The notes under the pieces are model-generated. The model saw only the letters and a program-made list of their open reading frames with translations. It did not search any database and was not told the DNA's origin. Made by a program: the position numbers and the translations under genes. From Arenicellales bacterium (GTDB lineage: Bacteria > Pseudomonadota > Gammaproteobacteria > Arenicellales > JAJDZL01), in the NCBI GenBank assembly GCA_958295885.1, contig OY282380.1, forward strand, positions 310,001-374,000: a DNA stretch of 64,000 nt, read 5' to 3'. Numbering within the stretch: the stretch's first letter is position 1; every line of letters starts with the position of its first letter. Below are positions 45,161 through 54,570 of the stretch, in pieces.

Positions 45161-45862
45161 ATGCTTGCCATCTCTAAAATTGACTCCTTTTATGGCGACA
45201 CCCAAGCTTTGTTTCAACTTAGTTTAGAAATTCAAGAAGGCGAAATTGTGACTTTGCTGGGTCGAAATGGAATGGGCAAAACCACAACCGTTCGTTCAAT
45301 CATGGGACTGATCAAGCCCAAACGAGGTGAAATCAAGTTTCAGGGGCGGGACATCACTGGCTGGCCGCCATACCGCGTCGCTAAGGTTGGGGTAGGTCTT
45401 GCTCCAGAAGGGCGACATATCTTTCCCAATTTAAGCGTGGGGGAAAATTTAACCGCCACTGCCCACAATATAAATCAGCTTGCAGACCCGTGGAATTTGG
45501 ATCGGATATTGGCTTTGTTTCCGCCACTTGAACCAAGAATAAAAATATTGGGAGGGAGAATTTCAGGTGGAGAGCAACAGATGCTTTCCATAGGAAGAGC
45601 CTTGATGACCAACCCAAAATTGCTTTTGCTGGATGAAGCAACCGAAGGTCTATCGCCACTGCTCAGAAATCAGATCTGGAACAGCATCATGCGATTAAAG
45701 GATAAAGGTCAGTCCATACTGCTGATTGATAAGAATCTAAAATCCTTATTGAAAGTTGCGGACCGACACTATATTGTCGAGAAAGGACAGATTGTATGGA
45801 CTGGCAACTCCGATAAATTCAGTACCAGTCCAGATCTGCAGAAACGCTACATTGGCATTTGA
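45161..45862 (+). CDS. livF: Liv-type ABC transporter ATPase LivF
   Basis: The 233-residue ATPase has SFYGDTQALFQLSLEIQEGE, Walker A LLGRNGMGKTTTVRS, GLAPEGRHIFPNLSVGENL (typical of LivF), signature ISGGEQQMLSIGRAL and Walker B LLLLDEATEGLSP. The H-loop position, normally His, reads LLIDKNLKS with Lys in place of the usual His-region residues. That is a common variation in LivF proteins. It completes the importer and is convergent with cpoB. Confidence 0.9.
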   Translation: MLAISKIDSFYGDTQALFQLSLEIQEGEIVTLLGRNGMGKTTTVRSIMGLIKPKRGEIKFQGRDITGWPPYRVAKVGVGLAPEGRHIFPNLSVGENLTATAHNINQLADPWNLDRILALFPPLEPRIKILGGRISGGEQQMLSIGRALMTNPKLLLLDEATEGLSPLLRNQIWNSIMRLKDKGQSILLIDKNLKSLLKVADRHYIVEKGQIVWTGNSDKFSTSPDLQKRYIGI

Positions 45863-45902
45863 CGGAGTTCGAATTATGGATAAATCCACCGGAATTTCTC
45901 AC

Positions 45903-46763
45903 TTACAAAACACCGTCTCGCTTCATTTTGTCTAAACGACGCCGCGCAGAAAACGCAGACCTGCTAGCAGGATAGAGTTCGACCACCTGATTTAGGTAAT
46001 TCCCAGCCTTTTCGTAGTCGGCCAGTTCATAGAATACGTAGCCGATTTTCAGCATTGCATCCGGAGCACGTTGGCTGTCTGGAAATTCTTTCACAACTTT
46101 CTCGAAAACCGGTAATGCTCCTTCATAATTCTGAGTGACGTAGTTGGCTTCTGCAATCCAATACCAGCCGTCATCAACCAACTGACTGTTCGGAAACTGC
46201 TCAACCAATCTACCAAATTCAGCGATAGCGTCTTCATACTCTCCGTCACGCAATGCGCGAAATGCTTTATCGTAGACCTCTCGATCACCCTCCTCACGCG
46301 TAACTTCCACTTGGATTGGCGCTGTAGAATCCTCATCCGAAGTCGATTGTTCAACGCTGCTCTCGTCTGAGGTCTGCGGTTGAACTGAACTGTCGTCAGA
46401 TGTTGTCGTCGGTGTCGAACTTTCAGAAGTGTCGGTTGTCGCTTCCGATGTGCCTGCTGCCGAAACTGAACGACGCTCCAATTTACGCAGGCGTATATCA
46501 ATATCGTTATACAGCTGACTCATTCGCTTCTTGTTTCGGCTCAATTCGAGCTCCAGCAACTGCACACGCTCTCTCAATTGTTTCAGTTCGTTGGTCGTCT
46601 CCGTAACAAGACCGAGAGCGCCTTTATCTGCTGGCTCTGCGACCCCAGTATCAGATTGCGCATTTGGGACGGTTTCACATCCCATTGTGAACACCAGGGA
46701 AAGTGTCAGCAGGCTCAGACCCAAATATTTACATTGATCAACAAACACTTTCACTTTCCCCAA
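45903..46763 (-). CDS. cpoB: Cell division coordinator CpoB (YbgF)
   Basis: The 286-residue protein has an N-terminal export signal, a coiled-coil trimerisation segment (about 60-95, with LRERVQLLELELSRNKKRM) and a Ser/Thr/Asp-rich linker. C-terminal TPR repeats follow (YDKAFRALRDGEYEDAIAEF, YWIAEANYVTQNYEGALPVF, KIGYVFYELADYEKAGNYL). CpoB links the Tol system to peptidoglycan synthesis at division. The signal ends FTMGC, a possible lipobox, which is unusual because the E. coli protein is soluble. It is the last gene of the tol-pal operon. Confidence 0.88.
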   Translation of the reverse strand: MGKVKVFVDQCKYLGLSLLTLSLVFTMGCETVPNAQSDTGVAEPADKGALGLVTETTNELKQLRERVQLLELELSRNKKRMSQLYNDIDIRLRKLERRSVSAAGTSEATTDTSESSTPTTTSDDSSVQPQTSDESSVEQSTSDEDSTAPIQVEVTREEGDREVYDKAFRALRDGEYEDAIAEFGRLVEQFPNSQLVDDGWYWIAEANYVTQNYEGALPVFEKVVKEFPDSQRAPDAMLKIGYVFYELADYEKAGNYLNQVVELYPASRSAFSARRRLDKMKRDGVL

Positions 46764-46809
46764 ACTTTCCTGACTAAATCAACTAATTCTGCGACTGCCG
46801 AATCTAAAA

Positions 46810-47343
46810 TCAGTAATCAAATTCAGCACGCCGATTAAGACGCCAGGCTTCCTCGTTCGATTCCATCACCGCTGGCTGTTCCTCACCGTATGAGATAACG
46901 TTGATTCTGGAAGCATCAACGCCAAACTCTTGAAAGTAGCGACTGACTGCTACAGCGCGTTGATCACCGAGTGCTAGATTGTATTCACGCGTGCCTCTTT
47001 CATCGGCATGACCCGCAATAATAATTGTAGCATCTGGATTGCTGACAAGAACCTCCGCGTGAGCCTGAATAATCACCTGCCCTTTTTCACTAACGATGGA
47101 CTCGTCAAAATCAAAGTGAATGGTTCTTGTATCAAGCGGTGCGGGCTCCGAATCGGCTAATCCTTCACCCTCCACGCTTTCGCCTTCACCAACTCCACTC
47201 GTGGTACCGTCATCAGTCACATCCGCTTCGCTCGTCACACTGTCGTCGCCACGGCCATCAAGAGCTGGGCTGGCACAACCGGTGACGACGAACAAGATGA
47301 ATGTGGTTAGCAAAATGGCAATTAATGTTCTGATCTGTTGCAT
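46810..47343 (-). CDS. pal: Peptidoglycan-associated lipoprotein Pal
   Basis: A 177-residue outer-membrane lipoprotein with lipobox FVVTGC near residue 23 and an unusually long acidic linker (about 28-70). The OmpA-like domain has TIHFDFDESIVS, IIIAGHADERGTREYNLALG and RINVISYGEEQP. The domain binds diaminopimelate in peptidoglycan and interacts with TolB. The gene lies between tolB and cpoB as expected. The 46-bp gap to cpoB suggests co-transcription. Confidence 0.95.
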   Translation of the reverse strand: MQQIRTLIAILLTTFILFVVTGCASPALDGRGDDSVTSEADVTDDGTTSGVGEGESVEGEGLADSEPAPLDTRTIHFDFDESIVSEKGQVIIQAHAEVLVSNPDATIIIAGHADERGTREYNLALGDQRAVAVSRYFQEFGVDASRINVISYGEEQPAVMESNEEAWRLNRRAEFDY

Positions 47344-47373
47344 TTGATCGTTTTCTCCTATGATTAAGTTAAA

Positions 47374-48684
47374 CTATTGATTGGTTTCCCAAGAAACCTG
47401 CTTCACTACTCCGCCTTTTACCGCGATTCTCGACTGCGTGGAACCGTCTGGCGATACAATTCGTAAATGTCGATCCTGACCTTCTACAACGTAAATCAAC
47501 ATGTCTCCATGTGGAGAATAGTTAATTGAATCATCGATATAGGTTGATGACACTACATTTAGTTCATTCAAATCCAAATCATAAATGGCAACTCGACTGC
47601 TATTGGATTCGCTTGTAATGAGAGCCAACTTATTTTCAGATGGATGATAGCGGGCCCCTGAATTTGATTTTCCTACAACAGTCACACGCTCACTGCGGCT
47701 GTCTAAATCAAGTGATTTTCTATAAATCTGAGCATTTTTTCCGCGATTTGATGTGAAAATGATGTGTTCGCCATCTGGTGACCAAGATGCTTCTGTGTCA
47801 ATTTGAGTGTTTTTTGTCAGCTGTCGCAGTTTGCGGGTTCGCAAATCAAGAATGTAAATGTCAGAATTGCCATCCCGCGATAAAGTGAAAGCGAGCATAT
47901 TTCCATCCGGCGACCAGCTTGGCGCTCGATTGTGCCCTTCAAATTCGGCTATCACTTCCCTTGCTCCCGTGGCCAAGGTCTGAACATATATTCTAGAGCG
48001 GTCAGGTTCCAGCAGCGAATAGGCGATTTGGCTTGAATCTGATGACCAAGTTGGTGAAAAAATCGGGTAATTGGACTCTAGAACCTGCTGAGGATTGTGT
48101 CCGTCGTAATCTGAATAATAGAGTCTGTGAATCAAGCTGTTCGCGTTCGTCTGAGCAGTCGTCGTGTAAAGTATCTGGGTATGAAACGAACTCTTTCTGC
48201 CAGTAATAATGCTCTCATATACTTTGTTCGCAATCCTGTGCATGGTCTGACGCACCTGAGATTCGCCCACTTCGTACTGAACTCCAAAAATCTGCTGTTG
48301 TCCTAAAACATCATAAAGTCTTGACACGACACGGTATTGACCGTCCTGAAGTTCCACCGTGCCGATGAGAAGATAGTCTACTTGAATCAATCGCCAGTCG
48401 TTAAAGTCAATATCTTCACTCTTCGTGGGACTGCTCAAGAACAGACTGGGTTGGACTGGATCGAATAATCCCGACCTCTCCAGATCATTTCGAATCACGT
48501 CGTTCAACGAATAATCGAGTCCGCCCAATATCTCATCTGGAATTTGACCAAAGGGGACGACGGCGACTGGCACTTTAACTACAACACCTTCGTCAATTTC
48601 GATGCGAATGGTGGCAGATGAAGCCACACCACTGATCAAGAAAAACGTTCCGACCAACAGACAGTTGCGAATTAGGTTCAACAC
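47374..48684 (-). CDS. tolB: Tol-Pal translocation protein TolB
   Basis: The 436-residue periplasmic protein has a signal peptide (1-23), an N-terminal domain (VPVAVVPFGQIPDEILGG) and a C-terminal six-bladed propeller. The propeller repeats are APSWSPDGNMLAFTLSRDGN, EASWSPDGEHIIFTSNRGKN and YSPHGDMLIYVVEGQD. TolB connects Pal to TolA and is recycled by the energised complex. It follows tolA by 2 bp and is complete in length. Confidence 0.95.
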   Translation of the reverse strand: MLNLIRNCLLVGTFFLISGVASSATIRIEIDEGVVVKVPVAVVPFGQIPDEILGGLDYSLNDVIRNDLERSGLFDPVQPSLFLSSPTKSEDIDFNDWRLIQVDYLLIGTVELQDGQYRVVSRLYDVLGQQQIFGVQYEVGESQVRQTMHRIANKVYESIITGRKSSFHTQILYTTTAQTNANSLIHRLYYSDYDGHNPQQVLESNYPIFSPTWSSDSSQIAYSLLEPDRSRIYVQTLATGAREVIAEFEGHNRAPSWSPDGNMLAFTLSRDGNSDIYILDLRTRKLRQLTKNTQIDTEASWSPDGEHIIFTSNRGKNAQIYRKSLDLDSRSERVTVVGKSNSGARYHPSENKLALITSESNSSRVAIYDLDLNELNVVSSTYIDDSINYSPHGDMLIYVVEGQDRHLRIVSPDGSTQSRIAVKGGVVKQVSWETNQ

Positions 48685-48686
48685 AG

Positions 48687-49856
48687 TTAGCTCGATTGGG
48701 AATTAAACTTTAGTTCGAACTCTTTGAAGTACTCGTACAGATCAGGATCTCGCGGAACTGGCAAGGGTGATGCTTTACGAACGGCATTCAGTACAGATCG
48801 ATCAAATTCTTTCGACCCGCTCGATTTTTCAATTTTGACATCTAGTACTGAACCAAGCTGATCAATCTCTACTAAAACGAGAGTCTCCAATTCAAATTCC
48901 TGCGTCAGACCTTGCTGATTCCAACTTTGAGTTACCTTTGCTCGAATTTGAGGAACGTACCTGCTGAATTCTGAAATGCTTTTACGACGGGTTGCCTGCT
49001 CCAAAGCGATGCGATTCTGCTCCGCTTGATCCGCAAGCTTCTTTTCAGCCAATTCCCGCTGCCGCTCCAGCTCTTTTTGTTTCTGATCTGCAATTCGCTG
49101 CCGCTCCAGCTCTTTTTGTTTCTGATCTGCAATTTGCTGCTGTTTCTGCTGTTGAATTTTCAGTTCTGTCGCGGCTTGCTCCTGTTCCGTCTTTCGTTTC
49201 AGTTCCTCAAGCTCGGCCTTCTCCTGTTCAATCAAAGTCCGCTGTTTCAGTTGTTCTTCACGGTTCAGATCAGCAATTCGCTGCTGTTCCTGTTCCTGCT
49301 GCTGTCGTCTTTTTTCTTCTTCCGCTTGACGTCTTTCTGCTTCTTCACTTTCTCGTCTTTCTTGTTCGATTCGTTCCTGACGCTGCTGCTCTAAAGCTGC
49401 CAATTCGGATTCCACGTTTTTCAGCCGTTCAACCTCTTTCATTTTGGCCTCTTCCAGCTGACGAAGTTCTTCCTGGCGTTTACGGTTCTGTTCCTCAGCT
49501 TCTTTTAATCGCTGCTGCTCCTGCAGTTTTGCCAGTTCGATCTGTTCAATTTCCTGCTGCTTCTTTCTGTACTCTTCTTCAGCAAGCTGCTGCTTCCTCA
49601 GAATTTCCTGCTCCTCACGTTTTTTCGCAATCTCCACCTGTCGGAGCGTTTTCATTTCCTGTTCGATTTCCTCTTGTGAAATCGCGCGCGCTTTCACTGG
49701 AACAACTTCCGGCCCAACCTTAGTGTTGTCACTCGATAATGATTCGAAGAAAATAACATTTACCCCGACGGCAAAAATAATGATCGCATGCACACCTACT
49801 GCGAGTAATATCGCCTTGACACCGAATGAAGCTGGAAGTCCTTTTACACTTGCCAT
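48687..49856 (-). CDS. tolA: Tol-Pal protein TolA
   Basis: A 389-residue protein with one N-terminal transmembrane helix (about 14-36) and a very long Glu/Lys/Gln/Arg-rich helical stalk (about 60-290). A C-terminal domain with YVPQIRAKVTQSWNQQ and VLVEIDQLGSVLDVKIEKSS follows. TolA bridges the inner-membrane TolQR motor to TolB/Pal. The stalk contains a perfect 13-residue tandem duplication. The gene directly adjoins tolR, with its start codon one base from the tolR stop. Confidence 0.93.
   Translation of the reverse strand: MASVKGLPASFGVKAILLAVGVHAIIIFAVGVNVIFFESLSSDNTKVGPEVVPVKARAISQEEIEQEMKTLRQVEIAKKREEQEILRKQQLAEEEYRKKQQEIEQIELAKLQEQQRLKEAEEQNRKRQEELRQLEEAKMKEVERLKNVESELAALEQQRQERIEQERRESEEAERRQAEEEKRRQQQEQEQQRIADLNREEQLKQRTLIEQEKAELEELKRKTEQEQAATELKIQQQKQQQIADQKQKELERQRIADQKQKELERQRELAEKKLADQAEQNRIALEQATRRKSISEFSRYVPQIRAKVTQSWNQQGLTQEFELETLVLVEIDQLGSVLDVKIEKSSGSKEFDRSVLNAVRKASPLPVPRDPDLYEYFKEFELKFNSQSS
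49057..49134 (-). repeat. Perfect 39-bp tandem repeat within tolA
   Basis: The same 39 bases occur at 49057-49095 and 49096-49134, encoding two copies of a 13-residue stalk unit (IADQKQKELERQR). Because the unit is a multiple of three, copy number can change without breaking the frame. That would change the stalk length by about 2 nm of helix per unit. Confidence 0.9.
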
Positions 49857-50291
49857 CTAGTTGTTTTGCGGATTACGAGTGACAAGTCCCACGTCATCAA
49901 CTCCTGCTGACTGTAGCGCTACCATCGCTTGTATCACCGAGTCGAAATCAACACTGGCATCTCCGCGTACTAAAAATAGTGTATCTGGTTTAGCTGTGAG
50001 TACGGCAGCAGCCTTGAGTTGGATGTCGCGCAATGTGACATTGTCTTGATTATTTTGATTCAAGTAGTATTGGCCTTCAGCGTTTACATGTACGACAAAA
50101 GGAATCGTCTGCTGAGATGAAATTGGTTTTGCAGACGCTTTTGGAAGCTCCACGTTGACACCTTCCGTCAGTAAAGGAGCAGTAACCATGAAAATCACCA
50201 TCAACACCAGCATTACGTCAATATAAGGTACGACGTTAATCTCGTTGACTTGGACAAAACGACGCTTTCGGTAGTTTGACGAGGTCTTCAT
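49857..50291 (-). CDS. tolR: Tol-Pal motor protein TolR
   Basis: A 144-residue ExbD/TolR-family protein with one transmembrane helix containing the proton-channel Asp (INVVPYIDVMLVLMVIFMV, residues 18-36) and a periplasmic domain (GVNVELPKA, TLFLVRGDASVDFDSVIQAM). With TolQ it converts proton flow into movement of TolA. It starts 1 bp after the tolQ stop. Confidence 0.95.
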   Translation of the reverse strand: MKTSSNYRKRRFVQVNEINVVPYIDVMLVLMVIFMVTAPLLTEGVNVELPKASAKPISSQQTIPFVVHVNAEGQYYLNQNNQDNVTLRDIQLKAAAVLTAKPDTLFLVRGDASVDFDSVIQAMVALQSAGVDDVGLVTRNPQNN

Positions 50292-50292
50292 T

Positions 50293-50988
50293 CTATGAAG
50301 TTGCAGCGTACTGACGATTCACGACACTCAAAAATTCTTCCATGAATGATTCATATCGACTCAGCAGTCTGTCGGCTTGATACGAAAACCGGTTATAGGC
50401 AATGACAGCAGGTATGGCTGCCGCCAGTCCCATGGCGGTTGCGATCAGTGCTTCCGCGATACCCGGAGCAACCGCTGAGATCGTAGTCGTCTGCAGTGAT
50501 CCCAACGCTCGAAACGAATTCATAATTCCCCAAACCGTTCCAAATAACCCAATATACGGACTGGTAGAACCAACCGTCGCTAGAAAAGACAAATTCGAGT
50601 TAACATTGTCTTCAGCTCGATTCAATGCCACGCGCATGGAACGCTGCACACCGTCGACAATCTCGGTACGGTCCACAATTCTACGCGTCATCAGTCGACT
50701 CAGCTCTTGATATCCTTCCAAAAATACGACGGCTATTGATCCAGAATCTTTCGTACGGCTCTCCCAGTCATAGTACAGAGTGCTTAAGTCGCCGACGGAC
50801 CAAAACCTGCTCTCAAACTCATCCGCTGTTTCGGTCCAATATTTCAATGTGAACCATTTATAAAAAATCATGGACCACGAAATCAGCGAAGCCAGCAGGA
50901 GAACGAACATGACTATTTTAACAAGGAAACTGGCGTTTACGATCAGATCGATGAAGGATAGTGCATTTGAAGTTGCGGCAATTTCCAT
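50293..50988 (-). CDS. tolQ: Tol-Pal motor protein TolQ
   Basis: The 231-residue ExbB/MotA-family protein has three transmembrane helices (about 18-38, 135-155 and 170-190). It carries the conserved ATVGSTSPYIGLFGTVWGIM and GIAEALIATAMGLAAAIPAV. TolQ pentamers surround TolR to form the proton-driven motor used in outer-membrane invagination at division. It follows ybgC by 8 bp and leads the tol genes proper. Confidence 0.95.
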   Translation of the reverse strand: MEIAATSNALSFIDLIVNASFLVKIVMFVLLLASLISWSMIFYKWFTLKYWTETADEFESRFWSVGDLSTLYYDWESRTKDSGSIAVVFLEGYQELSRLMTRRIVDRTEIVDGVQRSMRVALNRAEDNVNSNLSFLATVGSTSPYIGLFGTVWGIMNSFRALGSLQTTTISAVAPGIAEALIATAMGLAAAIPAVIAYNRFSYQADRLLSRYESFMEEFLSVVNRQYAATS

Positions 50989-50996
50989 ATAGGTTC

Positions 50997-51455
50997 CTAT
51001 CGTTTAAATCTATTTCTAAGTTCTATGGGAATTCTTCGTACTGTGAATCGTTCAGAATCAAGACATGCAATTCGAATTTTGCCGCTCACCAATATCCCTC
51101 GATCACACGAAATCTGCTGCTGAACTTCGAGACTCGCACCTAACAACGTTACCAAGTTGATCGAAACGCTCAACGAATCACCGAGATATGCAGGTTTTTT
51201 GAAATCCAAAGCGGCAAACCGCACCGTGAAAATGATGCCCCAACTGTTTGCAGGCTGCTGCGGATGATATCCCAAACCAATCAGCCAATCCGTTCGTGCG
51301 CGCTCCATGAACTTCAGGTAATTGGCATGATAGACCACGCCTGCTACGTCCGTGTCTTCATAATACACGCGATATTCTGCGCTGAAATCAACGGGGATGA
51401 TACTCAATTTTTTAGGTTGCCCGTCTGCACCTTCGATTGTACTATATTGTTTCAA
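50997..51455 (-). CDS. ybgC: Tol-Pal-associated acyl-CoA thioesterase YbgC
   Basis: A hotdog-fold 4HBT thioesterase with the catalytic-site sequence YYEDTDVAGVVYHANYLKFM and later FKKPAYLGDSLSV. At 152 residues it is about 15-20 longer at the N-terminus than the E. coli protein, so the real start could be further in. YbgC hydrolyses short acyl-CoA or acyl-ACP and is linked to phospholipid metabolism. It lies between ruvB and tolQ, the standard place. Confidence 0.9.
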   Translation of the reverse strand: MKQYSTIEGADGQPKKLSIIPVDFSAEYRVYYEDTDVAGVVYHANYLKFMERARTDWLIGLGYHPQQPANSWGIIFTVRFAALDFKKPAYLGDSLSVSINLVTLLGASLEVQQQISCDRGILVSGKIRIACLDSERFTVRRIPIELRNRFKR

Positions 51456-51462
51456 CTAACAT

Positions 51463-52494
51463 TTACAGAAGTGGTTCAATTCTGAGATCATCACGCCGAT
51501 CTATGCCCAAATGCCTCCAAGCACTGATCGTTGCCACTCGACCGCGCGGCGTACGTTGAATGAAACCCTGCTGCAGCAGATAAGGTTCGATCGTATCTTC
51601 GATCGTACCGCGTTCTTCGCCGATGGCTGCTGCCAAAGTCTCAATTCCTGTCGGTCCGCCTTGATAGTTTTCTACCAGTATGTGTAGATACTTGCGATCC
51701 AATACATCCAGTCCAGATTGATCTACATCCAACATTTCCAGTGCGTATCTCGCTGTTTTTCGGTCTATCTTTCCGTCCCCTTCAATCTGAGCATAGTCCC
51801 GCACTCGACGCAGCAGTCGATTTGCAATTCTCGGTGTGCCTCGCGAGCACTCCGCTATGCTTTCCACTCCCGCGGCATCGGCTTCGATCAAAAGAATTTT
51901 CGCGGATCGATGGATGATTTGAGCCAAATCAAGTTTGTCGTAAAAATCCAGTCGATGCACAATTCCAAATCGATCGCGCAGAGGCGAGGTCAAAAGTCCA
52001 GTTCTGGTCGTTGCGCCCACCAAAGTGAACGGAGGCAAATCCAGCTGAATCGATTTTGCGCCAGGGCCTTGGCCAATGATGATGTCGATTCTGTAGTCTT
52101 CCATCGCCGGATACAGAACTTCTTCGACGACCGGGCTGAGGCGATGCACTTCATCGATAAATAGAACGGAACCCTCCCGCAGGCGAGTGAGAATTGCAGC
52201 CACATCTCCCTGTCGTTCCAATGCCGGACCGGACGTTTGCGCCAAGTCGACCTTTCGTTCCTTCGCAATTATATGGGCCAACGTAGTTTTTCCCAAACCT
52301 GGCGGGCCAAAAATCAGAACATGATCCAGAGCCTCACCTCGCATGAGCGAGGCTTGGACAAATACTTTCAACTGTCGAATTGTTTTGGCTTGCCCGACAA
52401 ATTCCTCGAAGCACTGCGGTCGTATGTTCTGCTCGAATACGCCTTCCATTTCGTTGTGTCGCAATGGCGAAATTTCAGAATTGCTTATTTTCAT
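51463..52494 (-). CDS. ruvB: Holliday junction branch-migration ATPase RuvB
   Basis: The 343-residue AAA+ motor has Walker [15 protein letters not shown], Walker [18 protein letters not shown], sensor 1 [11 protein letters not shown] and the C-terminal winged helix ending in the IQRTPRGRV region. RuvB hexamers drive branch migration with RuvA. The start overlaps the ruvA stop by four bases. All domains are complete. Confidence 0.97.
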   Translation of the reverse strand: MKISNSEISPLRHNEMEGVFEQNIRPQCFEEFVGQAKTIRQLKVFVQASLMRGEALDHVLIFGPPGLGKTTLAHIIAKERKVDLAQTSGPALERQGDVAAILTRLREGSVLFIDEVHRLSPVVEEVLYPAMEDYRIDIIIGQGPGAKSIQLDLPPFTLVGATTRTGLLTSPLRDRFGIVHRLDFYDKLDLAQIIHRSAKILLIEADAAGVESIAECSRGTPRIANRLLRRVRDYAQIEGDGKIDRKTARYALEMLDVDQSGLDVLDRKYLHILVENYQGGPTGIETLAAAIGEERGTIEDTIEPYLLQQGFIQRTPRGRVATISAWRHLGIDRRDDLRIEPLL

Positions 52495-53093
52495 ATCGCA
52501 AACGTACTTAGCGAAGCAAGCGCTAAACGCACAGCTGTTTCCGCGGAATCAGCTTGGCTCTGAATGGCCAACACCGCACGTCTGGATTCCTTTTGAGAAA
52601 AACCCATGACCACCAATGCATCGATCGCATCACGCAGGATGTCTCCATCTGGTGCCGTATCTGTCTTCACATCACCTATGTCAATGTCTAAACGCCTGAA
52701 TTTCTCGCGCAGATCCATCATCAGCCGGTTTGCTGTCTTTATGCCAATTCCAGAAACCCGCACAAGTGCTGAAGAATCTCCGAGTTCAACGCACATGACC
52801 AGTTCAGGAATGCCGAATTCTGACAGAATCGCCAGCGCGAGTTTAGGTCCGATCTTGGGAATGCTGATCAATACTCGAAAAATATCCCGTTCCTGCAGAG
52901 CATTGAAACCATACAGGGCATACGCGTCTTCGCGTACATGAAGATGAGTATAAAGTTCTACCGTGCTGCCGACCTCAGGAAGTGAAGACAACGTATTGGG
53001 ATTCATGTAAACCTCGAAACCAGCACCACCTACATCAATCAATGCATAAGAAGACACTTTGTGTCGAATCACACCTCGAAGATATCCAAGCAC
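52491..53093 (-). CDS. ruvA: Holliday junction DNA-binding protein RuvA
   Basis: The 200-residue protein starts with GTG at 53093, giving [12 protein letters not shown], which aligns with the usual MIGRLRG start. Longer frames to 53255 would overlap ruvC and add an N-terminus foreign to the family. Helix-hairpin-helix motifs are seen in [16 protein letters not shown] and [15 protein letters not shown]. The C-terminal domain III ([17 protein letters not shown]) binds RuvB. It lies between ruvC and ruvB as expected. Confidence 0.95.
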   Translation of the reverse strand: MLGYLRGVIRHKVSSYALIDVGGAGFEVYMNPNTLSSLPEVGSTVELYTHLHVREDAYALYGFNALQERDIFRVLISIPKIGPKLALAILSEFGIPELVMCVELGDSSALVRVSGIGIKTANRLMMDLREKFRRLDIDIGDVKTDTAPDGDILRDAIDALVVMGFSQKESRRAVLAIQSQADSAETAVRLALASLSTFAI

Positions 53094-53110
53094 GTTCAAA
53101 TCCAACTCAA

Positions 53111-53641
53111 TTAAGGAACAGCTGCTGTAGGATCTGGGTCCTCGCCTCGGTTGAGCACTGAGTACTGCGACCGAATCTGTGGCAGTCTTTGACAGTGAGT
53201 CAGCGCACAGGCTAAAGCATCTGCTTGGTCTGCATTCGGTTCTTCCGTCAAACAAAGCAGCATGCGCACCATAAACTGCACCTGCTGCTTGCTCGCAGCG
53301 CCTCTGCCGGTCACCGACAGTTTTATTTCTTTCGTAGAATATTCAAAAACTTCTAAATCATGCGCAGCTGCCGCACAAATTGCACTGCCTCGCGCATGAC
53401 CCAGCAACAGTGCTGATCGCGGATTTACGGATACAAACACATCCTCGACTACAGCAATTTTCGGCTCAAATTCCACAACAATCGCTCCGATGCCTTGATA
53501 AATCTGATTAAGTCGAGCTGGCAAGTCGCCTGTGGGCAATTTGATGGCGCCGCTAGCGACATGCCTGATGCGATTATTTTCGCAGTCAACCACGCCATAG
53601 CCTGTCACTCTGGAGCCTGGATCTATACCTAGCACTCTCAT
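53111..53641 (-). CDS. ruvC: Holliday junction resolvase RuvC
   Basis: A 176-residue RNase H-fold endonuclease with the first catalytic Asp in VLGIDPGSRVTGYG, Glu in AVVEDVFVSVNPRSAL, and the final acidic pair in NADQADALACALTHC. It cuts junctions moved by RuvAB. It follows yebC by 6 bp. The length is normal. Confidence 0.96.
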   Translation of the reverse strand: MRVLGIDPGSRVTGYGVVDCENNRIRHVASGAIKLPTGDLPARLNQIYQGIGAIVVEFEPKIAVVEDVFVSVNPRSALLLGHARGSAICAAAAHDLEVFEYSTKEIKLSVTGRGAASKQQVQFMVRMLLCLTEEPNADQADALACALTHCQRLPQIRSQYSVLNRGEDPDPTAAVP

Positions 53642-53647
53642 TCAGCT

Positions 53648-54376
53648 TCACTCCTTTGAAAATGCCGCATTGGTGTATACATCGTTTACGTCATCCAATT
53701 CCTCTATCGCACTGACAAGGTCCATAATTCGCGTTGCGATCTCTCCATTTACCGGATTGAGCACGGCGGCGCGCTGTTCAATTTCAGCTTCCTCATATTC
53801 GATCTCCGCTTCGGTCAAAGCCTCAATTACGGCTGCGAATTCGTCAACTGGTGCAGCGACCACAATCTCACCGTTCTCCAACACTTCGAAATCGTCAGCA
53901 CCTGCAGAGACCGCGGCATCCATAATCTGTTCTTCATCACTGCCAGCTGCAAATTGAATCACACCGATGCGACTGAACAAATAAGATACTGATCCTTCGG
54001 TCCCTAGATTGCCACCTTGTTTGGTCAAAGCGTGCCGAATATCACTAACTGTTCGGTTTCGATTGTCGGTTGAGCATTCAATCAGAATCGCAACTCCACC
54101 CGGACCGTATCCTTCATACACGACGTCTTGAAACCCTTCGCCTCTGGCCGCACCTGATCCTCGCTGAATGGCTCGATTGATGACATTCCAACTCATGTTC
54201 ATGCCAAGCGCTCGATCAATTGCTGCTCGCAGTCGAGGATTGCTTTCAGGTTCGCCTCCTCCGATGCGACCTGCAACCGTTATCTCTCTGATCAGCTTAG
54301 AGAAAAGTTTGCCTCGACGATTATCCTGCGCGGCTTTTCGAAACCGGATGTTCGCCCATTTACTATGACCGGCCAT
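53648..54376 (-). CDS. yebC: YebC/TACO1-family protein
   Basis: The 242-residue product begins MAGHSKWANIRFRKAAQD, the hallmark of the family, with later GYGPGGVAILIECSTDNRNR and DIRHALTKQGGNLG. Members act as transcription regulators or, as shown recently, as translation factors that ease stalling at polyproline. It precedes ruvC as in most Gammaproteobacteria. Confidence 0.95.
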   Translation of the reverse strand: MAGHSKWANIRFRKAAQDNRRGKLFSKLIREITVAGRIGGGEPESNPRLRAAIDRALGMNMSWNVINRAIQRGSGAARGEGFQDVVYEGYGPGGVAILIECSTDNRNRTVSDIRHALTKQGGNLGTEGSVSYLFSRIGVIQFAAGSDEEQIMDAAVSAGADDFEVLENGEIVVAAPVDEFAAVIEALTEAEIEYEEAEIEQRAAVLNPVNGEIATRIMDLVSAIEELDDVNDVYTNAAFSKE

Positions 54377-54570
54377 CTATAAGATAGGTAAATAGAAGTT
54401 GTATTCCTGATTTTATCACTTTCGGGCGCCTCTTTGTCAGCAGCTGCAGTCGCTGACAATGCAAATGTCCGTCCTGAAGCGCCCTGAAAGCTTGAGTTCA
54501 ACGCTGAATATCGAGAATCCATTTCATTCGGCTGACGAATCGCGGATTTTTGCACTCAGGTTCTGAATGT

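Noticed and set aside
48992..49723. Long plus-strand frame opposite tolA
   Set aside because: It is the shadow of the Gln/Glu/Lys-rich tolA stalk; the low-complexity product is an artefact of codon bias.
53094..53255. N-terminal extension of ruvA
   Set aside because: It overlaps ruvC and adds residues foreign to RuvA; GTG at 53093 gives the normal length and start.
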